A stretch of DNA of 64,000 nt from Batkoa obscura (taxonomy: Eukaryota; Entomophthoromycota; Entomophthoromycetes; Entomophthorales; Batkoaceae). Of the stretch, positions 32,116-43,826 are shown piece after piece; the first letter of the stretch is position 1; each line of letters opens with the position of its first letter. The notes under the pieces were generated by a model that was given only the letters and a program-made list of their open reading frames with translations, had not been told where the DNA came from and did no database searches. A program made the position numbers and the translations under genes. Location: contig JASVEC010000042.1 in NCBI GenBank assembly GCA_030770535.1, positions 186,001 through 250,000 of the forward strand. The letters run 5' to 3'.

Positions 32116-34191
32116 ATGTCTACTTTATTTAATAAACATCATCCTAACCCTCATCCACCTAGTAAGCGTCATGTACTTACCCTCCATGAAAAGGTACAGG
32201 TACTAAAATTTATGGAATCTCATCCGGATGTCCCAATTCAGGAAATATGCGCCAAATTTTCATCCAATCCACGTACATTAAAGCGTATCTGTGACCGACG
32301 TGAAACTTTGTTACAATTAGCTCCAGGTGATCGTCGATTATTGCGTACACGTATCACTAAAGGTACTTGTCAACCCGTTGAAATCTGTTTACTAAAATGG
32401 ATAGATTCTTTAAATTTTAATAATTTACCACTACAGAATCACACACTTCAAGCACGTGCTAAATACTTTTTATCATTAGTTAAATTGTATCTACCCAATG
32501 TACCTTCGTTAGCTGCTTCCAATGGTTGGATTAATCGCTTTAAAATTCGCAATTCTATTGATGTGAAACAAATTAATTGTGCTCGTTTTAATTCATTTAA
32601 AGAGGAACTAGAACCTGCAAGAAATAAGTTACAAAACTTGATATCCACTTTTGATTTCAATGATGTATTTGTTTTAGGTTCTACTATGCTTTATCATTCC
32701 TTTATCCCCAATCCACCAAATGTTAATAGTAATAATATTATTAATCATGCTACTGATTCAGAACTCCTTCCACCAATACCACCAACGGATAAATTATCTT
32801 TATTCTTATGTTCTAATGCTACGGGTACTGATAAATTATTACCTTCTGTATTATTACCTGATAATTGTAATAAAGAGGAATTTGACTCGTTATTAATTGA
32901 GCTTATCCAAGGATCCAATGGGTGGGTATCTCAATTTACTTTCACTTCCTGGTTTAATTACTTCCAAAGTTATATTGGAATTAAAAGAAAAGTATTATTG
33001 ATATTAGAATATCAATATAAGGAATGTTATATCTCATCTAAATTTGAAGAATTATATCCTAATATTCAAGTTTCTTTTTTACCTGAATTTCATTCCAATC
33101 TTTTAAATCCATTCTCTTTAGGTTTAATTAAGTCATTCAAATCTTACTATAGAACTTATCTAATTAAACAAGTACTCTCTTCTACTGATATTCAATTGAA
33201 CCACAACTTTGAAACTTTCCATATTGACTTAAAAGAAGCAATGGAATTTATTCAGCTGGCTTGGGAGAATGTAACTTGTAATACAATCCATGAAGCTTGG
33301 TTTAAATCGAATATAGTACCACCTCAATATTATTTAAATAGTCCCATTATTTATACGGATTTTGATCCTATCAAACAATTATTTGATAATAATCCTACAT
33401 TAAATCAATATATTGGAAATTATGACGTATTAGATCGGATTTATATGGATAAACCAGCTTGTTTTCCAACAGAAAATGAATTACTTTTTGTGGAAGAATC
33501 ACTCTCTTTTTTTAAAGAAGCCCATCCACCTTCTCCACCTTCAGGTAATTTGAAACAAAACAAATGTAAATTTAAAGAAAATGAATTATCAAAAGAAGAG
33601 TTAATAATGGAAACTACAAAACACCCAGTTATTAATAATAATAATAATAATGAATTTATAAACTATAATAATAATAATTCAAGTTCAACTAATAATAATT
33701 TATTAAATGATCCATTATTTAATAATTTATTTAATGAATTTAATCCATTAGATTTAACTTCTAATAATAATAATAATAATAATTGGAATTTATCAACTAT
33801 ATGTAATGATATTTCCAATATGACTAGTGTTAGCACTTCACTTTATACAACTGCACCATTTCTACCTTATAATGAATTCAATGGCCTATTTGATTATAAT
33901 TATATGATGGAGTTACCTAAAATTGATACAACAATACAACCTTATCCAACTACATCTACACCAGCGCCATCTCCATTCTTAGAACAAAATAAAGAAGAAG
34001 AGAATTGTAATATTAATGGAATTAATAATCTACCACCTAGTATAAATGAAATTAATAATGTAGATATGTTATTAAGTTTATTAAAATCTCATTTAAGTCA
34101 AGGATTTCCTGTTCCTGATTCAGTTAATGAAGCACTTGATTTAGTTTCAAATTATGTTCACCAGTTTGATCCAAATAATAAGGGAAATTAG
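32116..34191 (+). CDS. domesticated pogo/CENP-B-like DNA-binding protein
   Basis: Single-exon 691-residue protein. Residues ~18-62 form the CENP-B/pogo N-terminal helix-turn-helix (TLHEKVQVLKFMESHPDV..IQEICAKF). A second HTH (Tc5-type) spans ~88-150, including AKYFLSL and NGWINRFKIRN. Residues ~175-390 match the DDE_1 superfamily core, notably LFLCSNATGTDKLLPSVLLP (229-248). The acidic triad is gone: LGSTMLY (187-193) where family members read ADETGLF, LILEYQ (295-300) for LLLDNA, and NPFSLGLI (331-338) for QPMDQGVI. The C-terminal third is Asn-rich from AAT runs. An intact long frame with a dead catalytic site suggests a host DNA-binding protein, as with Abp1/CENP-B, rather than an active transposon. 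No terminal repeats were seen around it. Confidence 0.85.
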   Translation: MSTLFNKHHPNPHPPSKRHVLTLHEKVQVLKFMESHPDVPIQEICAKFSSNPRTLKRICDRRETLLQLAPGDRRLLRTRITKGTCQPVEICLLKWIDSLNFNNLPLQNHTLQARAKYFLSLVKLYLPNVPSLAASNGWINRFKIRNSIDVKQINCARFNSFKEELEPARNKLQNLISTFDFNDVFVLGSTMLYHSFIPNPPNVNSNNIINHATDSELLPPIPPTDKLSLFLCSNATGTDKLLPSVLLPDNCNKEEFDSLLIELIQGSNGWVSQFTFTSWFNYFQSYIGIKRKVLLILEYQYKECYISSKFEELYPNIQVSFLPEFHSNLLNPFSLGLIKSFKSYYRTYLIKQVLSSTDIQLNHNFETFHIDLKEAMEFIQLAWENVTCNTIHEAWFKSNIVPPQYYLNSPIIYTDFDPIKQLFDNNPTLNQYIGNYDVLDRIYMDKPACFPTENELLFVEESLSFFKEAHPPSPPSGNLKQNKCKFKENELSKEELIMETTKHPVINNNNNNEFINYNNNNSSSTNNNLLNDPLFNNLFNEFNPLDLTSNNNNNNNWNLSTICNDISNMTSVSTSLYTTAPFLPYNEFNGLFDYNYMMELPKIDTTIQPYPTTSTPAPSPFLEQNKEEENCNINGINNLPPSINEINNVDMLLSLLKSHLSQGFPVPDSVNEALDLVSNYVHQFDPNNKGN

Positions 34192-34585
34192 TAAAAGTAA
34201 TAGTTTGTATAACCTCATTTTCTTAACTTTGTTTTGCTAAATAAAAAATCATGCTTGTAATATATGAATATTATTATTTTAAGTTTTATTTATTTTAGTT
34301 TATATTAAAACAAATGTCAAATAAGAATAAATTTAATTAAAGAATTTATTAAAGAATTTATTTTAGTTTAAATTAAATTTTTAAATATCAAATAATAAAT
34401 GAAACAATTTTAATTACTCTTTGTTAATAAATATTTATTTTTAGTATAAAAAAATAGATGGATTAATTTTCAAATGTTTTTTAACGTCTACTAAAAAAAC
34501 ATGCTATTTTTGCAACAAACTTTGATTTTTGATTTTTAACTTTTTTCAATAATTAACAATTAATTAACATAAAATAAAATAAATT
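34192..34585. other. intergenic spacer
   Basis: 394 bp of AT-rich DNA between two plus-strand genes. Nothing recognised. Confidence 0.45.
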
Positions 34586-36253
34586 ATGAGTACTTTAATC
34601 CGCGCTTTATATGAACGTTATAATAAAAAAGAGGAATATGAAAATGATAGTAATAAAAACTATTTACAACATAATCCATTTAATGCAAAAAAACAAATGA
34701 TACAAAATTTGATTACAGTTATCATTAAGATTCTTAAACCATTACTAAAAGTAAGTTTAATTGGAATATTATTAGATTTATTACCAACAATATTAAAATT
34801 AAAAAAAGTCAATTTAAATATCAATACTTTGATAAACAAAATATCAATGAATGCTTCTTTTATTCAATCCATCTTTTCATTTTTTAAACAATATCCTAAA
34901 CGTAACTCTTGGATAACTGCTTTATTTTTTTCTACTTTATCAGTTCAATTGATTTCACCAACAATACCAAAATATCCTATTGAAGATAATAGTAAAGTAT
35001 TATTAAATAATTCATTAAAGATTACACTAGACAATAAATTAGCATTAAGTCGACTTGAATTTGAATTAATAGTAAAACAATTTCTAGCTAATTTTGTTAG
35101 TGTAGGTCTAGGTATTTATTTATTAAGATTTACTAAGTTTCAAAAAGAAAGGTTTTTAAAAAGTAAACATCATTTAGCTACAGCCTTTTACTTTTTTATT
35201 CAAGCAATTTATTCTCTGTGGTCATTTCAAAAATTAAGAACAATCAAATTGTTAAAGCCATGGAATATAGTCACTCCTTGGTTGAATTTTAATTTGAATT
35301 TAATTGGTAATTTTTCAGAAATAGTATTATTCTCATTCTCTAGTTATGTTGTTATGATTAATTGGTTTTATAATCCAACCACATTACCGAATTCCTTTGT
35401 TCGTTGGATTAATTCGTTTGCTGAGATTGATTCTAGATTATTAGATTATTTAAGGGGATTAGAATTCAATATGATAAAAGAAGGTCAACATTCAGATATT
35501 TTAAAAGATTACTGTGAATCTAAAAGTATTAATCCAACATCAGGTGATCCTTATTATGGTTTATTAAGTTGTAATTTATTACATCCATTGACTGGTAATA
35601 ATTGTCAACAACATATTTATTATCGATTTATTTCTGCTTTTATTAAGTCTTTAATTACTATGTATATTCCATTAAATTTATTCACTTTTATTTTAAATTA
35701 TCTATTTAAAAAAAATCATAATTTAAATCATAAGGATTCAACTAATCCTTCTTCTTCTTCTTCTTCTTCTTCTATTATTACTATATTAAAACAAAAAGTT
35801 TTATATCCTTCTTTACAATCTTCTGCTTTTTTAGCTACCTTTATAGCTACTATGTTTGGTACTATTTGTCTTGCGCGAAACCAGTTAAAAACAGATCGAT
35901 ATGATGCACGACTTGGATCTTTAATGAGTGGTTTTACTTCTATATTAATTGAATCCCCATCTCGTCGATTACCATTGACATTATACTTATTACCTAGAGC
36001 TTTAGTTAGTTTATATTATAATTATTGCTTAAAATATATACCAGCTCAATATCTGGATACTCCCTTGTTGACAATGTCATTGGCTACTTTATTAACTTGT
36101 TATAAATTACAACCCAAAAGTTTATTGCCTCCTTTACAGACGATTTTAAATTGGATTTTTGATAAAAGAAGTGATCTGTTGGATAAAGATGGCTCCCCTA
36201 ATTCAACACCTACCCCGGAAACCTGCATGGAGATGATATCGGATGATTTATGA
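34586..36253 (+). CDS. multi-pass membrane protein, TMEM135-like
   Basis: Single-exon 555-residue protein with several hydrophobic segments (about 45-65, 95-125, 160-180, 195-215, 235-260, 340-370, 400-425, 450-500). The most telling part is the C-terminal block FLATFIATMFGTICLARNQL then SLMSGFTSILIESPSRRLPL and YLLPRALVSLYY, which looks like the conserved TMEM135 region (arginine-rich 'ESPSRR..L..YLLPRAL'); LLSCNLLHP fits the Cys-containing loop. Animal TMEM135 acts in peroxisome/mitochondrial lipid balance; the fungal role is unknown. A poly-Ser run (about residues 389-397) comes from TCT repeats. The assignment is from memory of the family pattern. Confidence 0.65.
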   Translation: MSTLIRALYERYNKKEEYENDSNKNYLQHNPFNAKKQMIQNLITVIIKILKPLLKVSLIGILLDLLPTILKLKKVNLNINTLINKISMNASFIQSIFSFFKQYPKRNSWITALFFSTLSVQLISPTIPKYPIEDNSKVLLNNSLKITLDNKLALSRLEFELIVKQFLANFVSVGLGIYLLRFTKFQKERFLKSKHHLATAFYFFIQAIYSLWSFQKLRTIKLLKPWNIVTPWLNFNLNLIGNFSEIVLFSFSSYVVMINWFYNPTTLPNSFVRWINSFAEIDSRLLDYLRGLEFNMIKEGQHSDILKDYCESKSINPTSGDPYYGLLSCNLLHPLTGNNCQQHIYYRFISAFIKSLITMYIPLNLFTFILNYLFKKNHNLNHKDSTNPSSSSSSSSIITILKQKVLYPSLQSSAFLATFIATMFGTICLARNQLKTDRYDARLGSLMSGFTSILIESPSRRLPLTLYLLPRALVSLYYNYCLKYIPAQYLDTPLLTMSLATLLTCYKLQPKSLLPPLQTILNWIFDKRSDLLDKDGSPNSTPTPETCMEMISDDL

Positions 36254-36459
36254 ATATTATTTGTTTGTTTTTTAGATATTAGTTTATATTAGAAGTTAAT
36301 AAAGTCAAATTTTTAATAAGAATAGAATCTAAAATTATTTATTTAGTTATATTTTATTTATTTTTAAAATTGATTCATTTTAAATATATATTCTATAAAA
36401 AAGCTATCCTCCTTCTTCCTCTTCTTCTTATTATTATTCTATAAACTTCTCCTTTACAT

Positions 36460-38803
36460 TTAATCAAAATCCGAGTCTTGATCTGAGGTAGCTTGAATAG
36501 CAGCAAATGGATTGGAAGTGGTTGTTTCATTTTCATTAAGATTTTCAATTTGTTCACTACCCATTTGAGTACTTTGTTGGTTATCTTCTGGATTATCATT
36601 AAGTGTAAGATCTTCTAATAATTCAGCTAATTTAATTTCTGGGAAACCATCCTCACCACCCATATCAGCATCTGAATCTTCCATTTCAGCATAAGCATCA
36701 TCCATATCTTCTTCTTCTTCAACTGCTTCAAGAGTATTTAATTGTGCTTGTTCATCTAATATTAAATATTAATATTAATATTAATATATATATATTTAAA
36801 TTATTACCTTTGTAAAGATTAATATTTGATCTCATTTCTGGATCTTCTTCAATATCACGTAAAAACATTTCAAAATCATTTCTATTAAATAAAATATAAA
36901 TAAATAAACTCTTTATAATAATAATCAAACTTACTCTGCTTTTTCAGCATCAATTTTACGCATCTTAAGGTCAGCGTCATCTTTAACCAAAGATTTAACT
37001 TTCCAATATCTTTTCTTATTCTTCTTACGACGATTAGAGTAACTCTTTTTAATTAATACCTAATTTAATTAATTAAATAAACAAATACAAAATACTAATA
37101 CATAATACTATTATTATTATGAAAAAATAGACTTACAATATTAGGTGTATGTTCTTGATTAAGTGAATCATAATTGGAATCATTTAAATTGGAATTAGTA
37201 AGATCGTAACTAATTAAATTATTATCAATTAAACAACAATAAAAATTCAATATTAAATTACCCATAAACTAAATCTCCATAATTTAAGATTGAACCAAGA
37301 TGAGTACGAGTATGATAAGTTGTATCATTTCGACCAAAATCTTGAATTCTTGCAACTTGAACATCAGCAAGCGCATACTATTGAATTAATTAATTAATTA
37401 ATTAAGACAATAAATTATTATTTATAAATAAAAGACAAATACTTACTTTCCCACGAGTATAACCGGAATGATCAATATCAACTACAACAAATTCAACTAA
37501 ATCACCATGGGTGCATAGTGCATTAAATGGATAACGGTAATAAACAGTATTAGAAATATCAGCATCTAAAAAAATATTCATTAATTATCAAAAAAAACTC
37601 CCTTCTCACATTAATAATTATTTACGATTTAATGTGTTTGGATCAATAACATGAATCGAATTACTGACACGAGATACAATACATAATGGACTATATAAAA
37701 AAATATTAATATTAATATTTTAAAAAATTATAAAAAATTTACTTAATATTTCCTAGTGATCTAGCCGTTTTCAAAGGTAAACAAACTAGATCATCTTTAC
37801 AAATAGGTGAAATTTCCATTGAATAAGTAAATTTAAAATTAGAAGAACCAGTATGAGTATCTGAAGAAATCAATTGTTCCGATGTTTTAACTCTAAAATA
37901 AAATAAAAACACATATTAAAACCCTTCCATTTATAACTGATCATTAAGGTAATAACTCACCTTCCAGGTACAACGGAAAGTAAAAATTCACTCATTCTAA
38001 TAGCATGTGAACGAGAAACATAAAAAAAATCGATACCATCTTTAGCTTCTTTAATATTAGTAGTTTCTTTATGGGCATTATGTTTTAGGATTAATTGTTC
38101 TAAAAATAAAAAGGTACGTTTATGAGAAACCTAAATAAATAAATATCAAATTAATAAACATGTTAAACTTAAATTTTTAAACGTTAAAACATTGAAGAAA
38201 AACTTACTTTTTGTCTCACTTGGACTACTGCTTTCCATGTATTTTTGGCCATAATTTTAGTACAATCATCACATTGTTGATTAGCAACCACAAATTCTAC
38301 TTCAAATGTTTGTTGAAGGATAGTAGCTGCAAAGACCTAATATAAATAAAATTAATAAACCAATCTATCAAAACAAACAGCATTGTTTACCTCTTTTTGA
38401 ATAGTTAATTTCACTTTAATTCTTCTCGAATGTGGTTCTGTCCAAATAAACCCAGCATCGATCAATCGTACCTGTTTCAATCCCTTGAGTTTCTTAATAC
38501 AAAGCGCTAATAATTCACGAGATTCTAAAGTACATAATACCCAATGACTTGGTGGTTGAAGATAACGCTCACAATTACGACAGAAATGTAACGTCCCATT
38601 CTTGGGGATACCATCCGTGATATCTACTTCATTACGGATACAGTTAACGCACATGTTCGCTGGATTCGGCGGGATGGCTGTACCGCAACCGCAACATAAG
38701 CTAGAGTAAGTTATGGATTAAAAAGTGCTTTTTTTAGAGATTTAAGAGAGTATACTTACATCACTTGTTCCGTTTGTATAGGATTATATTGATTATATTC
38801 CAT
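36460..38803 (-). CDS. NMD3: 60S ribosomal export adaptor NMD3
   Basis: Adaptor that binds the pre-60S subunit in the nucleus and carries an export signal for Crm1. Twelve exons (38760-38803, 38391-38700, 38208-38336, 37961-38130, 37743-37892, 37626-37690, 37447-37565, 37262-37377, 37137-37209, 36935-37059, 36808-36881, 36460-36755) give 556 residues, in frame throughout; yeast has 518. The N-terminus has the zinc-binding treble: LCCGCGTAIPPNPANMCVNC and FCRNCERYLQPPSHWV, later CDDC. GNINPLCIVSRVSNSIHVID and the YYRYPFNA block match the eL22-like and OB regions. The C-terminus is acidic with a Leu-rich export-type motif (LAELLEDLTL). Introns hold TTAA and TAATAT simple repeats (37381-37404, 36763-36800). 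Confidence 0.95.
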
Positions 38804-39019
38804 TTTTTAAATGTTTTAGGTTTTAATTTAAAAAAGAATAAAAAACTTTCAAAGCTTTCGAAACTGCGATTTATATTCCAAAAAAACTTGGTGGTTTTAT
38901 TGGTTGTTAGGATTAGAAATTTGGAAATTTTCGATATAATTTTTGTTTATTTAAAAGTGCTTAAAAGCTGGATTATTAATATAAGAGTACTAAGGATACA
39001 ATAAGAATCGATAGAAATT
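38804..39019. promoter_or_regulatory. 216-bp divergent promoter, NMD3 and CCDC137-like
   Basis: Only 216 bp separates the two start codons, so promoter and both leaders must share it. It is AT-rich with no visible TATA box. Both products serve the large ribosomal subunit or nucleolus, which fits co-regulation; that last step is inference. Confidence 0.55.
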
Positions 39020-40264
39020 ATGGCTAATAAAAGAGTTAAACCAAAGGCAATACCAGATATTTATAATGATAAAGAGGAAGGGTAAGTCAATAATAATAAT
39101 AATTCAATTTAGTTTTTATAACTTCTAAATTAATACTAACAATTTTAACTAGTCGAGATTTTGATCCTAAACAAGGAGAAGTTGTATCGGATGTACCAAA
39201 GAGATTTCAACGGATAATGAATCAAAAAGAATACCAAATTAAAGCAAAGGAATTAAAAAAGAAAGGTAAATATTTAACGAAACTTTATATGATGGTTAAT
39301 AGATAGAAGTCAATTAGAGTTCAAACAAGGTGGTAAAATAGAGGTAATTTTAAAAACTATGGAGTTCTAATACAGTTTAATAATGTTTATTATGATTAAT
39401 TTTAGAAGAAAAAAGAAAAATTAGAAAAATTAGAAAACGAAAGTTTGAGACAGTTCAATAAGTAAGTTTTTATATAAAAGGATAGAATATATGGGGATGT
39501 CTTTTTGGTTTCATTACTTTTTCCATTTTTTAAGCGCTATTTGAGCGGAAAAATTGTTAGTAAAATTGATAAGCAAAAAAAACACATCTCCATATGCTAT
39601 TATTTTATTATCAATTAAAATATAATAAATTGATAGTAATATTGTAAATATAGACGAGTGGAACTCACCTTAGGACATAGTAAATCAATGTTTAAAGAAG
39701 CTGTTGTTGGTAAATCACAAAAAAAAGAAAAGTAGGACTATAGTATCTTTAAAAAAAGTAAACTAAATCGCTTCTTCTCTTTTATAGACGTAAACAAAAA
39801 CAAATATTAGAAAAACAAGCTTTATTAGAATTACAACAACAGGAAAATGATCGAAAAGATTTTAATAAGCTAACAGATAAAGTGAAATTCGGTGAAGTAG
39901 CTATGGCACCGCCTACATTAAGTGCTAAACCAAAAGATCGAGCTAAGGTAAACCAAATTAAAATTTTCATTTAAAATATATCTTATAGCACATTCTCTTT
40001 TGATTAAAAGGAACATTAACAATTAATTTGTTTAAATGTTATATGCTAACGTTTTCTTGTTTTATATAGAACCGTCGTGAACTTATCAATAAGATGCAAA
40101 ATACTGGCAAAAAGACAATTAACAATCAACCTATAAATAGAGAAAGAGTGGGACCTAAAATTGAGAAATCACCAGCAGAAAAAAGAATTTTGGAACAAGA
40201 AAGAAGTAGAGTTGTGGACATGTATCGTAGATTAAAAAAAGAAAAATTAGAACAACAGCAATAG
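39020..40264 (+). CDS. CCDC137-like nucleolar protein
   Basis: Predicted 234 residues from seven exons (39020-39081, 39153-39265, 39303-39343, 39406-39461, 39654-39731, 39788-39947, 40070-40264). Very basic, Lys/Glu/Gln-rich coiled coil for most of its length. The diagnostic stretch is KLTDKVKFGEVAMAPPTLSA then KPKDRAK, which matches the conserved core of the CCDC137 family ('VKFGEVV..PP.L..KPKK'). Animal members sit in the nucleolus; here a nucleolar or ribosome-assembly role is inferred from that and from the shared promoter with NMD3. The 192-nt intron 4 is about three times the local norm because it holds a MITE. Confidence 0.8.
39492..39592 (-). mobile_element. short TIR element (MITE), copy 12, inside an intron
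   Basis: TGGGGATG to CATCTCCA with TA on both sides (39490-39491, 39593-39594). It lies wholly within intron 4 (39462-39653) of the CCDC137-like gene, leaving both splice sites intact. Confidence 0.88.
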
Positions 40265-40524
40265 AAATAAAAGAAAGTGGAATAAATTCAATGTTACAAA
40301 TAACAAATTTAGTTTGGCCTTTTTCTTTTGATAGATTGGGTATATTAGCTGTAGTGTGAAGTTGATGTTTCTGAATTTATTGATAGCATTTTATCTTATC
40401 ATTTTTGACTAAAATATAAAAACTATTTAAAATATTATAATATACAAAATTAATTAAAATGATATCAACTTAATAAATAAATATTTTTTATTAATGCCTT
40501 AGTTTACATTTATATTAACCTTAG

Positions 40525-42634
40525 TTAAATCTCGTAACAAATATCGTTATTCTCTAAATAAGAAATTAGCATATTTAAATTTTCTCTTACAATAAACCAT
40601 CTATCACAAGCTTTTTCCATAAAAAACATAAGTATTCCTAGTCCAACGGCTATATTTTCTACTTTCCAAATAACATTATGTTGCATTTGAAAATAACTCA
40701 TATCTAACTTAATTATCTTATCGATTTTCTGCTTTGGTTTTAAATAATTCCAAACAATCAAAAATCGAGCAAATACCATAGAACAATTGCATAAACAATA
40801 CCATTTAAATGCAACAAAATATCGTGAGTAATCATTTTCCATTATTAACAATATATTTAATATACTATTTGCAGCCAATAATGATAAACTTGTGGATCTT
40901 AATTTTAATTCATTATTTTTATTTTTATTATTAATGTTATTATCGTTATTATTAATATCATTATCATTATTACTAATTAATTGAATAAAATAACTAAAAT
41001 CTAAAGATTTACTATACAAATTAACTATAGCAGTGTAATACCATAATTGAATCATACAACTTAATTTATTTTGTTTAGTTGGTAATTCATAAAACAAATT
41101 ATACAACTCAGGTTGATTACAAATTAATTGAAACATTGGATTACATAATTTATTATATTTTATATTGGCTTTTTGTGGTGTTAACAACATTAATTGAGTT
41201 AATTGAGATTCAATTTCTTTTATTTTAATAATTAAATTATTATCAATTAATATATTATTGGATTGTTGATTTAATTGATGAATTTTGTAAAATAATTGAT
41301 GATATTCCATTTGCCATTTTAATAAATATAAATCGTCATTGTTTTCTTTTTCATAATATTTTCGATACTTAATAAAATTATCAAATTCTTTTAATTCTGT
41401 TGAAAATATATAACTATCCGCTTGATATTTAGTTAACATTGGTTGTCTATTTAATACATATCCGAAAATTCGATCTGTTATAAAACAAATACCTGCAATT
41501 CGCATCATAGAAGGTTCTTGATATGCTATAAATTTAGGTGTTTTCATTAAAGCTCCTATTAATAGAGACAATCTTATCCCAATTTCTCCATAATTAGTCC
41601 ATTTCATCAATTTAACTGTCATTGCAGGTGGTGCTCTTAATAATAAAAAAGCACAAGTAGTAAACTCAGAAGCAACATTATAATATTGATTAACCATTGT
41701 TAATATAGTGTGTTCTAAATACAAATATAATCTTTTAGGAAAATCAGAGTGAGCACAAGATATTAATAGGACTACATTTAACAAAAAACTAAATTGTTGA
41801 TTTATTTTAGTTGTTGTTGTATTTGCTGAAAATTGTTTTACATAATTTAAGAACTTTTTGGGTGATAATACAGGAAAAGAATAATGAAACCTTTGAAAAT
41901 AAACTTTAATAGCTTTATCTTGATAACTTTGACATAACAAGCTTAAAACTAAAGATTCTTCTAAAGGGTTATATTCAATGATACCTAGCATTAGTTTAGT
42001 ATTTGAATTACTCTTTGGACTTATTAAACTTTTATTTTTTGTTTCTTTAAATTTATCATAAAATGTGATTTCTGCTGTTAAGCATCCCATTGGACTATAT
42101 CCTTGATAATAAAACCTATTTCCAGATGATAGTTGAAATATAACACCTCGCTTCAACATAGAAGAATCAGTAATATGCATTAGATTAAACAATATTGTTA
42201 ACCTAGCTACTGATATTTCAGATTGAAATGCATTATCATTTTTTGATTTTCTTTTCATTAAATTTTTATCTTTATTGGTAGCAGTTATTATATTATCTAA
42301 TTGAATTAAACTATTTGTAGTATTATGAGGAATATTATTATTATTATATTGCTATAAAATAATAAAATTTAATATCATAATAAAAATAGATAAAGTAAAA
42401 TAAATTTACCATATTTAAGTTGTAACTTGGTTGATAATATCGAAAGCTAAAGCTATTATTTTTTATCCGATCTTTATTTTGATGATACCAATAAGTACAT
42501 GGTAAATCTTTTTTAGTACATAAACTACATGCTGGTATACCAGCATCACATCGCTTCTTTTTTTCCCTACAATTATCACAAGCCTTGGTCACTTTTTTCT
42601 TTTTTATTGATGTTGTACTTGTCATTGACTGCAT
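40525..42634 (-). CDS. Zn2Cys6 fungal transcription factor
   Basis: Two exons (42410-42634, 40525-42351; 58-nt intron) give 683 residues. The first exon carries a perfect binuclear zinc cluster: Cys19-x2-Cys22-x6-Cys29-x6-Cys36-x2-Cys39-x6-Cys46, with the basic helix NCREKKKRCD. The second exon holds the fungal_trans-type middle homology region: an alpha-helical segment starting around residues 210-225 with the HYSFPVLSPKKFLNYV motif typical of these regulators. A short Asn-rich linker (about residues 500-515) is visible. Target genes unknown. The start could be Met1 or Met4. Confidence 0.9.
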
Positions 42635-43826
42635 TTTTTATAACATATTTAACTAAAAAAAGTGAATGATTAGCATTGGTTTTTCTCATAGTATTTATAA
42701 GTTTAAGTTTAGCTCAAAACGAATCAAGTTTAATTGGTTTAAACCTTTAGCCGATTCCAAACCAGTTTTTGAATTTAAGGAAATAATCAAAAGGGTTGGA
42801 TTTATTGGTCAAAGTTAAGGAGGTGTCAAAACTATACTGGATATTTTGGTAGTTTTTAATAGCTTTATAGTCAAAATTAAAATAACCTTTAAATTGTAAC
42901 ATCCCTTTTTTCTATTTTGAAGGGTGCATTTCTTATGCAATGGAAGTTCACTGAGCTTTTTTTCACATCAACTTTTTTAAATTGATGGAGGTATCCCACC
43001 TATAAATATATAGTATTCACTATAATGCATTTTGATCATTATACTTAGTTTATCGAAGTTTAGATTTCAACTATATGCTGTGACACTTGAGAACATTCTA
43101 CATTAAACAATAACAATAATAATTGAAATAGTGATTAAAAATATATCCGCAAAAGTTCTAAATATTCAATTTAAAATAATGTGTTCTCAATTCTTTACAA
43201 ATAAGAAAATAATTATTATATCTGAAACATTAAATGTTATGAGAAAAGGAATCAATAAATTACGATAAAATAAAAACAGTTGGCATATCATTTAATTAAT
43301 ATTGAAAACATGGTAGCTAAGAGTAATGCATTTACTTTATTTAGTTAAATATAACTTTATCTGAGTTTAAATTTTATCAGTTAATAATTTAGTAAAATAA
43401 TGCGATTTAGCTGAGAAATTTTATTAACTGCCATTTGATTGGTAGTAAAAAAACAAAATTATTAGGTGTCTTTAAATTGACATTAGATCTATTCGAACTT
43501 AATATATGGGGATGTTTTTTTTGACTTCATCACTTTTTCGATTTTTAAGTGCTATTTGAGCGGAAAGATTGTTAGTAAGATTCTTAAACAAAAAAAATAG
43601 ATCACTATATAAAGATTTTATAGTTTTGAACTTCTCAAATTAATAGATAAAATATTGAAATATTTCTGTGTTATGGCATCTAATTTTGTTATTTAAATTA
43701 AATCTTCTCAACAAAATGAACAAACTTCATCTTGAAATTGCATCATTTTTAGAAATAAAAAACATAGAAAAATTTAGTAAACTAAAAAAATCCCACTCTT
43801 AACAAACAATAATAACAATAACTGCA
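42635..43826. promoter_or_regulatory. divergent region between Zn2Cys6 and fRMsr genes
   Basis: 1.2 kb that must hold both promoters. A CACCTATAAATATATAG near 42990-43010 is TATA-like on the plus strand but is 800 bp from the next ATG, so its use is doubtful. One MITE lies at 43507-43607. Confidence 0.4.
43507..43607 (-). mobile_element. short TIR element (MITE), copy 13
   Basis: TGGGGATG at the left; the right end is degraded (GATCACTA). TA on both sides (43505-43506, 43608-43609). It is 220 bp upstream of the methionine sulfoxide reductase start. Confidence 0.82.
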
